Part shown: one piece after another, positions 16,942-26,109 of the stretch | Layout of the letters: the number at the start of each line of letters is the position of its first letter | How positions within the stretch are numbered: the stretch's first letter is position 1 | From: Ruegeria halocynthiae | GTDB taxonomy: Bacteria; Pseudomonadota; Alphaproteobacteria; Rhodobacterales; Rhodobacteraceae | NCBI RefSeq assembly: GCF_000743705.1 | Contig: NZ_JQEZ01000001.1 | Coordinates: 860,070 to 924,069 of the forward strand | Reading direction: 5' to 3' | DNA: 64,000 bases | Notes under the pieces: model-generated | What the model saw: the letters and a program-made list of their open reading frames with translations, nothing else | What the model was told of the DNA's origin: nothing | The model's database searches: none | Position numbers and translations under genes: made by a program

Positions 16942-17841
16942 ATGAAACTGGATCCCATTCATCTGTCTGCGCTGTCCTCGATTTTGCGCCACGGCAGCTT
17001 TGACGCCGCAGCCGCCGAGCTGGCGGTGACGCCTTCGGCGATCTCACAGCGGATCAAAGCGCTGGAGGATCGCGTGGGCGCGGCCCTGATCAACCGGGGC
17101 ACTCCCTGCACTGCCACGCCAGCGGGATTGCGCATCGCCCAACATGCCGAAGACATCGGCCTGCTTGAGGCGAAGCTGGCCCGCGATCTGACACTGGACC
17201 AGACGTCAGGCCCCGCGCGTGTCCGCGTCGCCGTTCCCGCCGACAGTTTGGCCACGTGGTTCATCGACGTCATGGCGCAGGTCGATGACCTGCTGTTCGA
17301 CCTTGTCGTTGATGATCAGGATTACTCGGCCGAATGGCTGCGACGCGGTGAGGTCAGCGCCGCAATAACCGTGGGCGGACACTCGGTTGCGGGATGTGAC
17401 ACGGTTGCCTTAGGCGCGCTGCGATACCTGCCCACAGCCAGCCCGGCATACATGCGCAAATGGTTCGCCGACGGCGTGAGTGAAACCACGCTTGCGCAGG
17501 CCCCCTGCCTGACCTTCAATCAGAAGGATGGGTTGCAGAAATCATGGATCATCGAACAGACCGGCAGGCGCATTTCACCCCCATCCCATTATCTGCCCTC
17601 ATCTCAGGGGTTCGTGGATGCAGCCATTGCCGGATTGGGCTGGGGCATGAACCCCACGGTGTTGGCGCAACCGGCGCTAGAGGACGGGCGGCTGTGTCTG
17701 GTCTTGCCCGAGGCCCATCTGGACGTGCCCCTGACCTGGCAGGTGGTGCGTGTGCTGGCCCCGGCGCTGGCCCCGCTGACCACAGCAATCAAGCGTGCCG
17801 CCGCCATAGAGCTTCTGCCGCCCGAAACCCCAGGGGCCTAG
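16942..17841 (+). CDS. argP: LysR-family regulator, ArgP/LysG type
   Basis: A 299-residue regulator. The N-terminal winged helix (LSALSSILRHGSFDAAAAELAVTPSAISQRIKALEDRVGAALINRG) closely follows ArgP/LysG, including the TPSAISQRIKALE recognition helix. The rest is the LysR substrate-binding domain that senses Arg/Lys. It is divergent from argO and very likely controls it from the shared 86-nt spacer. Start at the ATG at 16942; no strong Shine-Dalgarno precedes it. Confidence 0.9.
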   Translation: MKLDPIHLSALSSILRHGSFDAAAAELAVTPSAISQRIKALEDRVGAALINRGTPCTATPAGLRIAQHAEDIGLLEAKLARDLTLDQTSGPARVRVAVPADSLATWFIDVMAQVDDLLFDLVVDDQDYSAEWLRRGEVSAAITVGGHSVAGCDTVALGALRYLPTASPAYMRKWFADGVSETTLAQAPCLTFNQKDGLQKSWIIEQTGRRISPPSHYLPSSQGFVDAAIAGLGWGMNPTVLAQPALEDGRLCLVLPEAHLDVPLTWQVVRVLAPALAPLTTAIKRAAAIELLPPETPGA

Positions 17842-19116
17842 TCAGGTTTGCACCGCTTCTTTGCCTTTGGGGACAACCACGCGATAACAGGCGGCGGCTG
17901 CAAACAGGCTGACGATCACGATAAACACGATTGCCCATGCGACCTCGTGCATATGGGCGACGCCGGCCAGTCCGGCAGACAGAATAACGGCAGCTATCCG
18001 GCAAATGCTTTTGATCGCGGCCGCCCCTTTGACACGTTGTTCTTTGGGGGCAACGTCCAGAAAATACAGCTTTCGGGCGCTGCTGATGCCGGTCACCGCA
18101 ACGGTCACAACGAACAAGGCAACAGCGTGCAGATGCACGTCATGGTCAAAGCCCAGAAAATGCACCGACAACAATGCAGCCCCCGTCAGGGCCACCATCA
18201 AGTTGCCCGCCACCATAACAGCGCGATGTGACTTCATGTTCACCAACTGCCACAACGGCGCGGACACCAGATAGCCCGACGCTGATGAGATGATCATGGC
18301 CGTCAATCCCTTGGCCGAGGCGTGATGTGCCTCGGCTGCGATCAGCGCAAAGAACGGGACGGCCAGGGACACAACAACCAGCGGCAAACGCATGATCATG
18401 TAGCGACGAAACCACGGCTGATCGAACATCGCGATGATATCGGTGAAATTCTCGGAGAATTTTCGTTTCGGTGCCGGGCGCGTGTTGTCCTTTTTTTCGG
18501 TTTGGCGGGCAGCCTCTGACATTGCCAGAATCGACAAGCCCGACAGAACAAAGAACGTCACCGATACGGCAATGACCGTCGAGTGGCGGGAAAATGGCGG
18601 GTTCTCTTTTGTGATTTCATGAACCATCAGCGCCAGCCCAATTGCGCCCAATCCTCCGATGCCAAGCTGCAAGTAATGCATGATCATCCGAGACCGGGAT
18701 TGGAATTGATCGCCCAGCAGGTCGGTGTACATCAATGACTGAATCTCGTCGATCAGACCAATCAGGAAGAACGTCGCAACAAAGGCCAAACCGATCAGCG
18801 GCACAACACCAGTCGCTGCAGCGGCCAATGCGACGAGAAGGCAAACGCCGATGGCAAACTCGGTTGCCGCAATCCCGTGTTTCTTACGTTCACGGGCCGC
18901 AATTGTCTGTGCCAGAAACACATCCGAAATCATGCTGCCCACCATGCGCACCGATACCAGCGCCCCGGCGATGAACATCGGCAGCTCCAGAGACACTGCC
19001 AGAAATGGCAAAACAATGGATGGGCTGCCAAGCGTCCAGGCGACCTGCGAAAGAATGCTTTGCCCGGTCAGAACCGGAAAATTTCTTTTTGCCGAATTCG
19101 ATGGGCTGTCCGTCAT
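17842..19116 (-). CDS. MFS-like membrane permease
   Basis: A 424-residue polytopic protein, roughly 12 helices. I start it at the ATG at 19116 (MTDSPSNSAKRNFPVLTG) because a longer open frame to 19368 runs back through the yebC terminator and into yebC. The fold looks MFS-like, but the usual loop 2-3 motif is degenerate (IAARERKKHG), and a long amphipathic segment DLLGDQFQSRSRMIMHYLQLG follows helix 4. Substrate unknown. It converges on argP with no gap between stops, and may be co-transcribed with yebC past a terminator. Confidence 0.75.
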   Translation of the reverse strand: MTDSPSNSAKRNFPVLTGQSILSQVAWTLGSPSIVLPFLAVSLELPMFIAGALVSVRMVGSMISDVFLAQTIAARERKKHGIAATEFAIGVCLLVALAAAATGVVPLIGLAFVATFFLIGLIDEIQSLMYTDLLGDQFQSRSRMIMHYLQLGIGGLGAIGLALMVHEITKENPPFSRHSTVIAVSVTFFVLSGLSILAMSEAARQTEKKDNTRPAPKRKFSENFTDIIAMFDQPWFRRYMIMRLPLVVVSLAVPFFALIAAEAHHASAKGLTAMIISSASGYLVSAPLWQLVNMKSHRAVMVAGNLMVALTGAALLSVHFLGFDHDVHLHAVALFVVTVAVTGISSARKLYFLDVAPKEQRVKGAAAIKSICRIAAVILSAGLAGVAHMHEVAWAIVFIVIVSLFAAAACYRVVVPKGKEAVQT

Positions 19117-19238
19117 GTGTTCAATCGTGTCATTTCCCTGCTCGGCCCGGGATGTAAAACCTGCCCGGTTTCGCGTGTCTTGATTTTGAAACTTATAGGG
19201 TTCCGGGCAACCGGCCAAGAACTCTGCGCGCGCAAAAC

Positions 19239-19266
19239 AAAAAACCCGACCAGAGGCCGGGTTTTT
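19239..19266 (-). terminator. Intrinsic terminator after yebC
   Basis: AAAAACCCG and CGGGTTTTT arms around a 9-nt loop, with A and T tracts on both sides. On the minus strand it starts 23 nt after the yebC stop. The symmetry lets it work in both directions. Confidence 0.85.
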
Positions 19267-19288
19267 CAAACAGAAAGCACGGTGCTGC

Positions 19289-20029
19289 TCAGAGCTGCGC
19301 CATAACCTCGTCGGTTGCTTCAAAGTTGGTGGTGACGCGCTGTACGTCGTCGTCATCTTCCAGCGCATCGACCAGCTTCATCAGCTTTTGCATGTCTTCA
19401 AGACCCAACTCGGTCGTGGTGGTGGGTTTCCAGACCAGCTTGGTTGATTCCGTTTCACCCAGCGCGGTCTCAAGCGCGGTCGACACTTCGTTCAGGTCCG
19501 TGTCGGCACACCAGATGATGTGACCTTCGTCCGAGCTTTCCACATCTTCGGCCCCGGCCTCGATCGCCGCTTCGAACATCGTGTCGGCATCGCCAACCGA
19601 AACAGGATAAATCACTTCGCCCTTGCGTTCAAACATGAACCCGACCGAGCCGGTCTCACCCAGGTTGCCGCCGTTCTTGGAAAAGGTCGACCGCACGGTC
19701 GAGGCAGTCCGGTTGCGGTTATCGGTCATCGTCTCGACGATCACCGCCACGCCATTGGGGCCATAACCCTCGTACCGGATTTCTTCGTATTCATCGCCGT
19801 CGCCCGCCTGCGATTTCTTGATGGCGCGGTCGATCACATCCTTGGGGACCGAATTCGACTTGGCCTCTTTCACTGCCAGCCGCAGGCGCGGGTTCTTGTC
19901 GGGATCGGGATCGCCCATCTTGGCGGCGACTGTGATTTCTTTCGACAGTTTGGAAAATAGCTTGGACCGCGCGGCGTCCTGACGCCCCTTGCGGTGCTGG
20001 ATGTTGGCCCATTTGGAATGGCCTGCCAT
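19289..20029 (-). CDS. yebC: YebC/PmpR-family protein
   Basis: A 246-residue cytoplasmic protein beginning [19 protein letters not shown], the family hallmark, then [28 protein letters not shown] and [14 protein letters not shown], and ending with the [21 protein letters not shown] acidic tail. YebC proteins have been described both as DNA-binding regulators and, more recently, as ribosome-associated factors easing translation of proline-rich stretches. Full family length. A single gene with its own terminator; the divergent permease gene begins 110 nt away. Confidence 0.95.
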   Translation of the reverse strand: MAGHSKWANIQHRKGRQDAARSKLFSKLSKEITVAAKMGDPDPDKNPRLRLAVKEAKSNSVPKDVIDRAIKKSQAGDGDEYEEIRYEGYGPNGVAVIVETMTDNRNRTASTVRSTFSKNGGNLGETGSVGFMFERKGEVIYPVSVGDADTMFEAAIEAGAEDVESSDEGHIIWCADTDLNEVSTALETALGETESTKLVWKPTTTTELGLEDMQKLMKLVDALEDDDDVQRVTTNFEATDEVMAQL

Positions 20030-20139
20030 GTTGCGTCCTCGTCATCGTGGTTGCGTGTTCGGCGCTCATATAGACGTTTGCGGGCCTTGGGATCAAGAGA
20101 GCGGCTTGCGACAACCCCGGGTGTGGCTATGGTGACGGC

Positions 20140-21912
20140 ATGACAACTGACCAAATTATTCTTTTCGCCCTTTTCGCCACTGTATTCGGAATGCTGCTTT
20201 GGGGGCGGTTCCGCTATGACCTTGTGGCGTTTTCCGCGCTGCTGATCGGGGTTGTTCTGGGTGTGGTGCCCGTGGATGACGCCTTTGCCGGATTCGGGCA
20301 TCCGGCCACCATCATCGTGGCGCTGGTTCTGGTCGTATCGGCCGGGCTGGTCCGGTCGGGGGCGGTGTTCCTGATCACGCGCACACTGGTTGACGCGTCG
20401 CGCGGGCTGGGTTCGCATATCGCACTGATGGGCGGCATCGGGGCGGTTCTGTCCGCCTTTATGAACAACGTGGCCGCTCTGGCGCTGTTGATGCCGGTCG
20501 ACATCCAGACAGCGCGCAAGGCGGGGCGATCCGTGGGGCTGACGCTAATGCCGCTTAGCTTTGCCACCATTCTGGGCGGCATGGCGACATTGATCGGTAC
20601 ACCGCCCAATATCATCATTGCCTCGATCCGGGCCGAAACACTGGGTGAACCGTTCCGGATGTTCGATTTTGCCCCTGTTGGCGGTATTGCCGCCATCGCG
20701 GGGTTGGCATTTGTCTCACTGGTCGGCTGGCGGCTGATCCCGAACCGGGGCCCGCAAACCGAAACATCCGAGGTTTTGGCCGAATATATCGCCGAGCTGA
20801 CCGTGCCACCCGAATCCCCCCATATCGGCAAACGGGTCAGTGAATTGTATGAGGCCGCCGAGAAATCGGATGTGGCCATCATTGGCCTGATCCGCGACGG
20901 AAAACGGCGATACGGTCGGTCCGCGCACACCACCCTGAAACAAGGTGACGCATTGGTTCTTGAAGCCCGGCCCGAGGCCCTGGACGAGTTTCGCGCCGCG
21001 CTGAAACTGGATTTCTCGGACACACGCCGGCAGGAACTGCTGACCGCCGAAGGAGACGGGCTTGAGGTCATCGAAGTCGTCGCCCCCGAAAGCGCCCGCA
21101 TCACCGGGCGCACCGCGCAAGGCCTGGGGCTGGCATGGCGGCAGAGCACCGTACTGATGGGTATCTCGCGTCAGGGTCGCCGCATCACCGAACAGGTGCG
21201 CAAAACCGAGGTCGAGGCCGGTGACATCCTGCTGCTGCTCTGTCCCCGCGACCGCAGCGCGGATGTAACGGAATGGCTGGGCTGCTTGCCGCTGGCCCAA
21301 CGCGGGCTGAATGTAACCGCCAATGACAAGGCATGGCTGGCCATCGGTCTGTTTGCCGCCGCCGTGCTGGCGGCCAGTGTCGGGCTGATCTATCTGCCGA
21401 TTGCACTGGGTCTGGTCGTGGTCGCCTATGTGCTGACCAAGATCATGCCGATCGCCGATATCTACAACCATATCGAATGGCCGGTGGTGGTGTTGCTGGG
21501 GTCAATGATCCCACTGGGTAGCGCGCTGGAAACATCGGGCGGCACCGAATTGATCGCCAATGCACTGGTGCAATTGACCAATGGTATGCCTGCATGGGCT
21601 ATTCTGACCGTCTTGATGGTGGTCACGATGACCCTGTCGGATGTGCTGAACAACACTGCCACCGCCATTGTTGCAGCACCCGTCGGCATCCAGATGGCGC
21701 GCACGCTTGAGGTCTCGCCCGATCCGTTCCTGATGACGGTGGCTGTTGCGGCCTCGGCCGCGTTTCTGACGCCGATTGGGCATAAGAACAATACGCTGGT
21801 GCTGGGCCCCGGTGGATATCGGTTTGGTGACTATTGGCGCATGGGGTTGCCGCTGGAAATACTGATCGTTGCAGTTTCCATTCCTGCCATCCTTGTCTTC
21901 TGGCCGCTTTGA
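20140..21912 (+). CDS. SLC13/ArsB-type permease with two TrkA-C domains (first of two)
   Basis: A 590-residue inner-membrane transporter. Helices occupy about 1-210 and 395-590; the middle (about 215-385) holds two TrkA-C/RCK-C domains (RVSELYEAAEKSDVAIIGLIRDG and RITGRTAQGLGLAWRQSTVLMGISRQG) that bind ligands and gate transport. Motifs SAFMNNVAALALLMPVD and FATILGGMATLIGTPPNIII are the ion-transporter signature, repeated in the second half as LSDVLNNTATAIV and PIGHKNNTLVLGPGGYRFGDY. It probably carries a dicarboxylate, sulfate or similar anion with sodium. A second permease of the same build lies at 26110-27888. Confidence 0.85.
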   Translation: MTTDQIILFALFATVFGMLLWGRFRYDLVAFSALLIGVVLGVVPVDDAFAGFGHPATIIVALVLVVSAGLVRSGAVFLITRTLVDASRGLGSHIALMGGIGAVLSAFMNNVAALALLMPVDIQTARKAGRSVGLTLMPLSFATILGGMATLIGTPPNIIIASIRAETLGEPFRMFDFAPVGGIAAIAGLAFVSLVGWRLIPNRGPQTETSEVLAEYIAELTVPPESPHIGKRVSELYEAAEKSDVAIIGLIRDGKRRYGRSAHTTLKQGDALVLEARPEALDEFRAALKLDFSDTRRQELLTAEGDGLEVIEVVAPESARITGRTAQGLGLAWRQSTVLMGISRQGRRITEQVRKTEVEAGDILLLLCPRDRSADVTEWLGCLPLAQRGLNVTANDKAWLAIGLFAAAVLAASVGLIYLPIALGLVVVAYVLTKIMPIADIYNHIEWPVVVLLGSMIPLGSALETSGGTELIANALVQLTNGMPAWAILTVLMVVTMTLSDVLNNTATAIVAAPVGIQMARTLEVSPDPFLMTVAVAASAAFLTPIGHKNNTLVLGPGGYRFGDYWRMGLPLEILIVAVSIPAILVFWPL

Positions 21913-21928
21913 TGGGTAAAGGCACCGC

Positions 21929-22663
21929 ATGAAACGCTTTCTGATCCTGCAGCTGCGCCCGGAAACCGAAGCCTCGGACGCTGAATTTGCATCCATTCTG
22001 GACAAGGCCGGCTTGCGCGCGGACCAAACCCACCGCATCCGTCTGGACTGCGAAGACCTGCCCGAAGGTCTGGATGTCACGGATTACGCTGGTGTCATCG
22101 TTGGTGGCGGCCCCGGCTGCGTCAGCGACGATCCGGTAACGAAATCCGAGGTGGACGCCCGTGTCGAAGCCGCCATCATGGGTCTGATGTCGCAGATCAC
22201 TGCCAATGATCATCCATTCATGGGCTGCTGTTACGGATTGGGTATTCTGGCCGCGCATCTGGATGGCGATGTCAGCAAGAAACAGTTCGGAGAGCCTGTC
22301 GGCCCCTCGACCTGCCAGTTGACCGAAGATGGCGCGCGCGATCCGCTGACTGCCGGGCTGGGGGATACCTTTGACGCCTTCGTCGGCCATAAAGAGGCGG
22401 TACAGACCCTGCCGGACGGGTGCGTGCATCTGCTGGCCTCGGACCCCTGCCCGTTTCAGATGATCCGTTGGGGTCAGAACGTCTATGCCACACAGTTCCA
22501 CCCCGAGGCCGACGCGGGGGATTTCGAACAACGCATCAATATCTACAAGGATTTTGGGTATTTCCCGCCCGAAGATGCCCAGCGTCTGATTGATATCTGC
22601 CATGCCTCGGACGTCACACAGCCCGGAAAGATTTTGCGCAGATTCGCCCAACGCTACGGGTGA
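21929..22663 (+). CDS. Class I glutamine amidotransferase-like protein
   Basis: A 244-residue cytoplasmic protein. The nucleophile elbow is F-M-G-C-C-Y-G-L-G with Cys101 in the G-x-C-x-G position, and the catalytic pair is His191 and Glu193 in Q-F-H-P-E. Such stand-alone domains hydrolyse glutamine or gamma-glutamyl compounds; this type is often annotated GMP synthase-like but lacks the synthase half. It follows the permease by 16 nt and is probably in its operon. Physiological substrate not evident. Confidence 0.8.
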   Translation: MKRFLILQLRPETEASDAEFASILDKAGLRADQTHRIRLDCEDLPEGLDVTDYAGVIVGGGPGCVSDDPVTKSEVDARVEAAIMGLMSQITANDHPFMGCCYGLGILAAHLDGDVSKKQFGEPVGPSTCQLTEDGARDPLTAGLGDTFDAFVGHKEAVQTLPDGCVHLLASDPCPFQMIRWGQNVYATQFHPEADAGDFEQRINIYKDFGYFPPEDAQRLIDICHASDVTQPGKILRRFAQRYG

Positions 22664-22735
22664 CCTAACGGCGCGGTTGCCTGATCCGATACCACTCGCA
22701 TAGGCTGAACCGAACGGCTTTGGGAGGAGTTGTTC

Positions 22736-23608
22736 TTGGATCTTCTAATCAATGTTGGCCTGCCCCTGTCACTGGCCATAATTATGCTGTCACTGGGCAT
22801 CGGCCTGCACGTCGCTGATTTCCACCGTGTCCTGAGCCGAAGAAATCCGTTCGCCATCGGCGCTTTGTGTCAGATTGTGCTGTTACCCGTCACAGCATTC
22901 ATCACCGTCAAACTGTTCGCCCTGCCACCCGAGATCGCGGTTGGATTCATGCTGCTCAGCTTTTGCCCCGGTGGCGTGACCAGCAACATCCTGTCGAAAC
23001 TGGCCCGGGGCGATGTCGCCCTTTCGGTCAGCCTGACCGCCGTGATCAGCCTGTTGTCACTGATCACGGTTCCCGTTCTGGCGGCGTGGTCCATCACCCA
23101 TTTCATGGGCGAAGACGCGCCAGAGGTTTCGATCACCGGCCTCGCCATCGCCATGTTCCTGATCACCACCCTGCCCGTGGCCATCGGTGTCAGCCTGCGC
23201 CATTTCGCGCCCGGCTTTGCCCAGCGGGTGGACGCGCCACTGTCCAAGATTGCAACTGTCCTGTTCGTCCTGATCGTCCTGGCTGCGCTGGCCGGAAACT
23301 GGCAGCTGTTCGTCGACAACCTCGGCGTTTTGGGGGCCGGGTTGATTACGCTGAATATCGCGTTGCTGGCAATCGGATTGGGGATGGCCCGCGCCGCCAA
23401 ATTGTCGTGGAATGAGAGCAAGACGATCTCAATCGAGACCGGCATCCAGAACTCGACGCTGGGGATCACCCTGGCGGCGCTGATCACGGGAACCGACAGC
23501 GGGTTCAGCCCGCTTGCCCTGCCCTCGGCCGTTTATGGGATCACGATGTATGTTGTGGCGCTGCCGTTTATCGCCTGGCTCCGCAGCCGCGGAAAGGACG
23601 TGAAATGA
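22736..23608 (+). CDS. Bile acid:sodium symporter family (BASS) transporter
   Basis: A 290-residue membrane protein of about ten helices. I choose the TTG at 22736 because GGGAGGAG lies at 22722-22729, 6 nt away; an in-frame TTG at 22730 touches that site. Family marks: GFMLLSFCPGGVTSNILSKLARGDVALSVSLTA (the inverted-repeat crossover with its sodium-site residues) and SIETGIQNSTLGITLA in the second half. Carries an organic anion with sodium; bacterial members move pantoate, keto acids or sterol acids. Its stop overlaps the next ATG (ATGA), so it is coupled to the dehydrogenase gene. Confidence 0.85.
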   Translation: MDLLINVGLPLSLAIIMLSLGIGLHVADFHRVLSRRNPFAIGALCQIVLLPVTAFITVKLFALPPEIAVGFMLLSFCPGGVTSNILSKLARGDVALSVSLTAVISLLSLITVPVLAAWSITHFMGEDAPEVSITGLAIAMFLITTLPVAIGVSLRHFAPGFAQRVDAPLSKIATVLFVLIVLAALAGNWQLFVDNLGVLGAGLITLNIALLAIGLGMARAAKLSWNESKTISIETGIQNSTLGITLAALITGTDSGFSPLALPSAVYGITMYVVALPFIAWLRSRGKDVK

Positions 23609-25266
23609 CCAACAACACTGCTGATGCCATTGTCGTCGGGGCCGGGTTGGCCGGATTGGCCGCCGCCGCCGAACTGGGGGATCGTGGCAAGAAGGTGATC
23701 GTACTGGATCAAGAGCCCGCACATTTTCTGGGCGGACAAGCGTTCTGGAGCTTGGGCGGGTTGTTCATGGTCAACACACCGGAACAGCGCCGCATGGGCA
23801 TCCGCGACAGCCATGAACTGGCCCTGCGCGACTGGATGGGCAGTGCGCAGTTCGACCGGGCCGAGGACGCATGGCCCCGCAAATGGGCCGAGGCCTATGT
23901 GGAATTCGCCGCCGGTGAGATGCGGCCATGGCTGCACGACATGGGCCTGCGCTGGTTTCCCATCGTGGGCTGGGCGGAACGCGGCGGGTCATATGCGGAT
24001 GGTCACGGAAACTCGGTCCCCCGGTTTCACATCACATGGGGCACCGGACCCGGTGTTCTGGAACATTTCACCCGCCGCGTGCGCGAGCATGTCAGCACCG
24101 GACTGATCGAGCTGAGATTTCGCCATCAGGTCAGCCACATCATCATGCAGAACGGCGGCGCCAAGGGCGTCTCGGGCGAGGTTCTGGCCGACGACGCGGC
24201 GCAGCACGGCGCCAAGACCAACCGCGATGAGGTCGGTGAATTCGAGGTCTATGCGCCCTCGATCATTGTCACTTCGGGCGGGATTGGTGGCAATTTCGAA
24301 ATGGTGCGCAAAAACTGGCCGCGCGACCGGCTGGGTGAGCCCCCAAAGGATATGGTGGCGGGCGTCCCCTTTCACGTCGATGGCCGGATGGTCGGCATCA
24401 GCGAAAAGGCCGGGGGTCACGTGATCAACGGCGACCGGATGTGGCATTACACCGAAGGGGTGCGGAATTGGGACCCGATCTGGCCATCGCATGGGATTCG
24501 CATCCTACCCGGTCCCAGCTCGATGTGGTTCGATGCCCGTGGCAACCGGCTGAAACCGCCCTGCCTGCCCGGTTTCGACACGCTGGGCACACTGCAAGAA
24601 ATCCTGAAAACCGGATATGAATACAGCTGGTTCGTGCTGACGCAGAAAGTCATCAAGAAAGAGTTTGCCCTGTCCGGGTCTGAACAGAACCCTGACATGA
24701 CCGACGGCGGCTGGCGCGAGGTTCTGTTTCAGCGTGTTCTGACCGGCTCGAAAGCCACAGCACCGGTCGAGGCGTTCAAGGAAAACGGAGAGGATTTCAT
24801 CGTCGCCAACACGCTGACCGAACTGGTCAGCGGTATGAACCAGATGGGCGGCGATCTGATCGACGAAACACATCTGCGGGCCCAGATCGAGGCCCGGGAT
24901 TCTCAGGTCGACAATCCGTTCACCAAAGACGCGCAAATGGCGGCCATTCTGGCAGCCCGCAATTATCGCGGCGATCGTTTGATCCGAACCGCGAAACCGC
25001 ACAAGTTCCTGGACCCGGAGAATGGCCCGCTGATCGCTGTGAAACTGCATGTGCTGACGCGCAAAACTCTGGGTGGTCTGCAGACAAATCTGGACAGCCA
25101 GATGATCGGTGCAGACGGTCAGGTCGTCCCCGGCCTGTTCGCCGCCGGAGAGGTCGCCGGGTTTGGCGGCGGCGGGTATCACGGCTACAACGCGCTGGAA
25201 GGTTCATTTCTGGGCGGCTGCATCTTCTCGGGCCGCAATGCGGGGCGTTCAAGGGCCGTCGCCTGA
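23605..25266 (+). CDS. FAD-binding dehydrogenase (fumarate reductase / ketosteroid dehydrogenase-like)
   Basis: A 553-residue flavoprotein. The N-terminus has the FAD Rossmann loop V-V-G-A-G-L-A-G-L-A-A-A, then L-D-Q-E as the ribose-binding acidic end of strand 2, a glycine-rich G-G-Q-A-F-W-S-L-G-G-L-F segment, and near the C-terminus the FAD motif GLFAAGEVAGFGGGGYHGYNALEGSFLGGCIFSGR. Family FAD_binding_2. The family includes 3-ketosteroid dehydrogenases and fumarate reductases. No signal peptide. Its overlap with the BASS symporter gene suggests the pair imports and oxidises one organic acid; the substrate is unknown. Confidence 0.85.
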   Translation: MTNNTADAIVVGAGLAGLAAAAELGDRGKKVIVLDQEPAHFLGGQAFWSLGGLFMVNTPEQRRMGIRDSHELALRDWMGSAQFDRAEDAWPRKWAEAYVEFAAGEMRPWLHDMGLRWFPIVGWAERGGSYADGHGNSVPRFHITWGTGPGVLEHFTRRVREHVSTGLIELRFRHQVSHIIMQNGGAKGVSGEVLADDAAQHGAKTNRDEVGEFEVYAPSIIVTSGGIGGNFEMVRKNWPRDRLGEPPKDMVAGVPFHVDGRMVGISEKAGGHVINGDRMWHYTEGVRNWDPIWPSHGIRILPGPSSMWFDARGNRLKPPCLPGFDTLGTLQEILKTGYEYSWFVLTQKVIKKEFALSGSEQNPDMTDGGWREVLFQRVLTGSKATAPVEAFKENGEDFIVANTLTELVSGMNQMGGDLIDETHLRAQIEARDSQVDNPFTKDAQMAAILAARNYRGDRLIRTAKPHKFLDPENGPLIAVKLHVLTRKTLGGLQTNLDSQMIGADGQVVPGLFAAGEVAGFGGGGYHGYNALEGSFLGGCIFSGRNAGRSRAVA

Positions 25267-25276
25267 CGGCCCCGCC

Positions 25277-26011
25277 TTATTGGGTGCGTATGAATTTGAT
25301 TACCGGCTCACCCGAGGCATCCAGAAAGGCCAGCGCATCGCCTTCCATCGCGTAGGTGGTGACGCCCTGCAATGCGGCAAAGAATTGCCGCTCAACCTCT
25401 TCCAGCGCCGGAGGGCAGGCCATCAGCGTGGCGGCCATATTGTCCGGGAACGTGATGCTGGCACCAGAGATGTCCGCCTGACCATTGAACCGGTTACAGC
25501 CGCCGCTGCCGGAAAACGCACCATCCAGGGCGAATGCAAGTTCCGGGCGTCGATCCGTCTCAATCGGCGCACCATTCAAGACGGCCGCCGTCCATTTGGT
25601 GTTTTCCAGCACTGTTGTCCCCTGAACCTGCACCAGAACAAGATCGGACATCTTTCCCGATCCATTGGTCAGAACCGGATAGGCCGTATCAGTCGTGAAC
25701 AGCAGCTTGTCATCGTGATAGATCGACGCGCTGACCGTATAGCTCATCCCGTCGCGGATCAGCGCATCGTCATAGGCAAGCGTGTATCGGGCGGGCACCC
25801 CATTTAGCGCATATCGTTGCGCGGCCAGCGTCACAGACGATGCATCCGCACGGGACACATCCTGCAACTGCACGTAAAGCGTGGCATCGGGCGGAACCGC
25901 GATCCGTTCGCGATAGGTGGCTGAACCTTCGATTGTGCCTGCGCTCGCGGCGCTGCCCAGCGCCACTGACAGCGCAGTTGCCGCCAGGGCGGCTTGTCCG
26001 GTCTTGAGCAT
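25277..26011 (-). CDS. Secreted YbaY-META (HslJ-like) two-domain protein
   Basis: A 244-residue protein with a Sec signal (MLKTGQAALAATALSVALGSAASA, cleavage near residue 24). Residues about 26-125 look like a YbaY-type domain (GSATYRERIAVPPDATLYVQLQDVSRADA); residues about 135-240 are a META/HslJ domain (NTKWTAAVLNGAPI, then FSGSGGCNRFNGQADISGASITF, and MACPPALEEVERQFFAAL). The cysteine pair in GCNRF and MACP is the usual META pair. META proteins are tied to envelope stress and drug tolerance. Converges on the dehydrogenase gene with a 10-nt gap. Confidence 0.85.
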   Translation of the reverse strand: MLKTGQAALAATALSVALGSAASAGTIEGSATYRERIAVPPDATLYVQLQDVSRADASSVTLAAQRYALNGVPARYTLAYDDALIRDGMSYTVSASIYHDDKLLFTTDTAYPVLTNGSGKMSDLVLVQVQGTTVLENTKWTAAVLNGAPIETDRRPELAFALDGAFSGSGGCNRFNGQADISGASITFPDNMAATLMACPPALEEVERQFFAALQGVTTYAMEGDALAFLDASGEPVIKFIRTQ

Positions 26012-26109
26012 GGGTATGCTCCTTCTTGCAAAATCACTTATTCAAAACATTGTATGAGCATCTGATTTTACAAGGACTTCGCCCAAAAACCAGCGGTTCC
26101 GCGCCGATC

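Noticed and set aside
19117..19368. 84-codon N-terminal extension of the MFS-like permease
   Set aside because: It would translate the yebC terminator and the end of yebC; the MTDSPSN start fits a membrane protein better.
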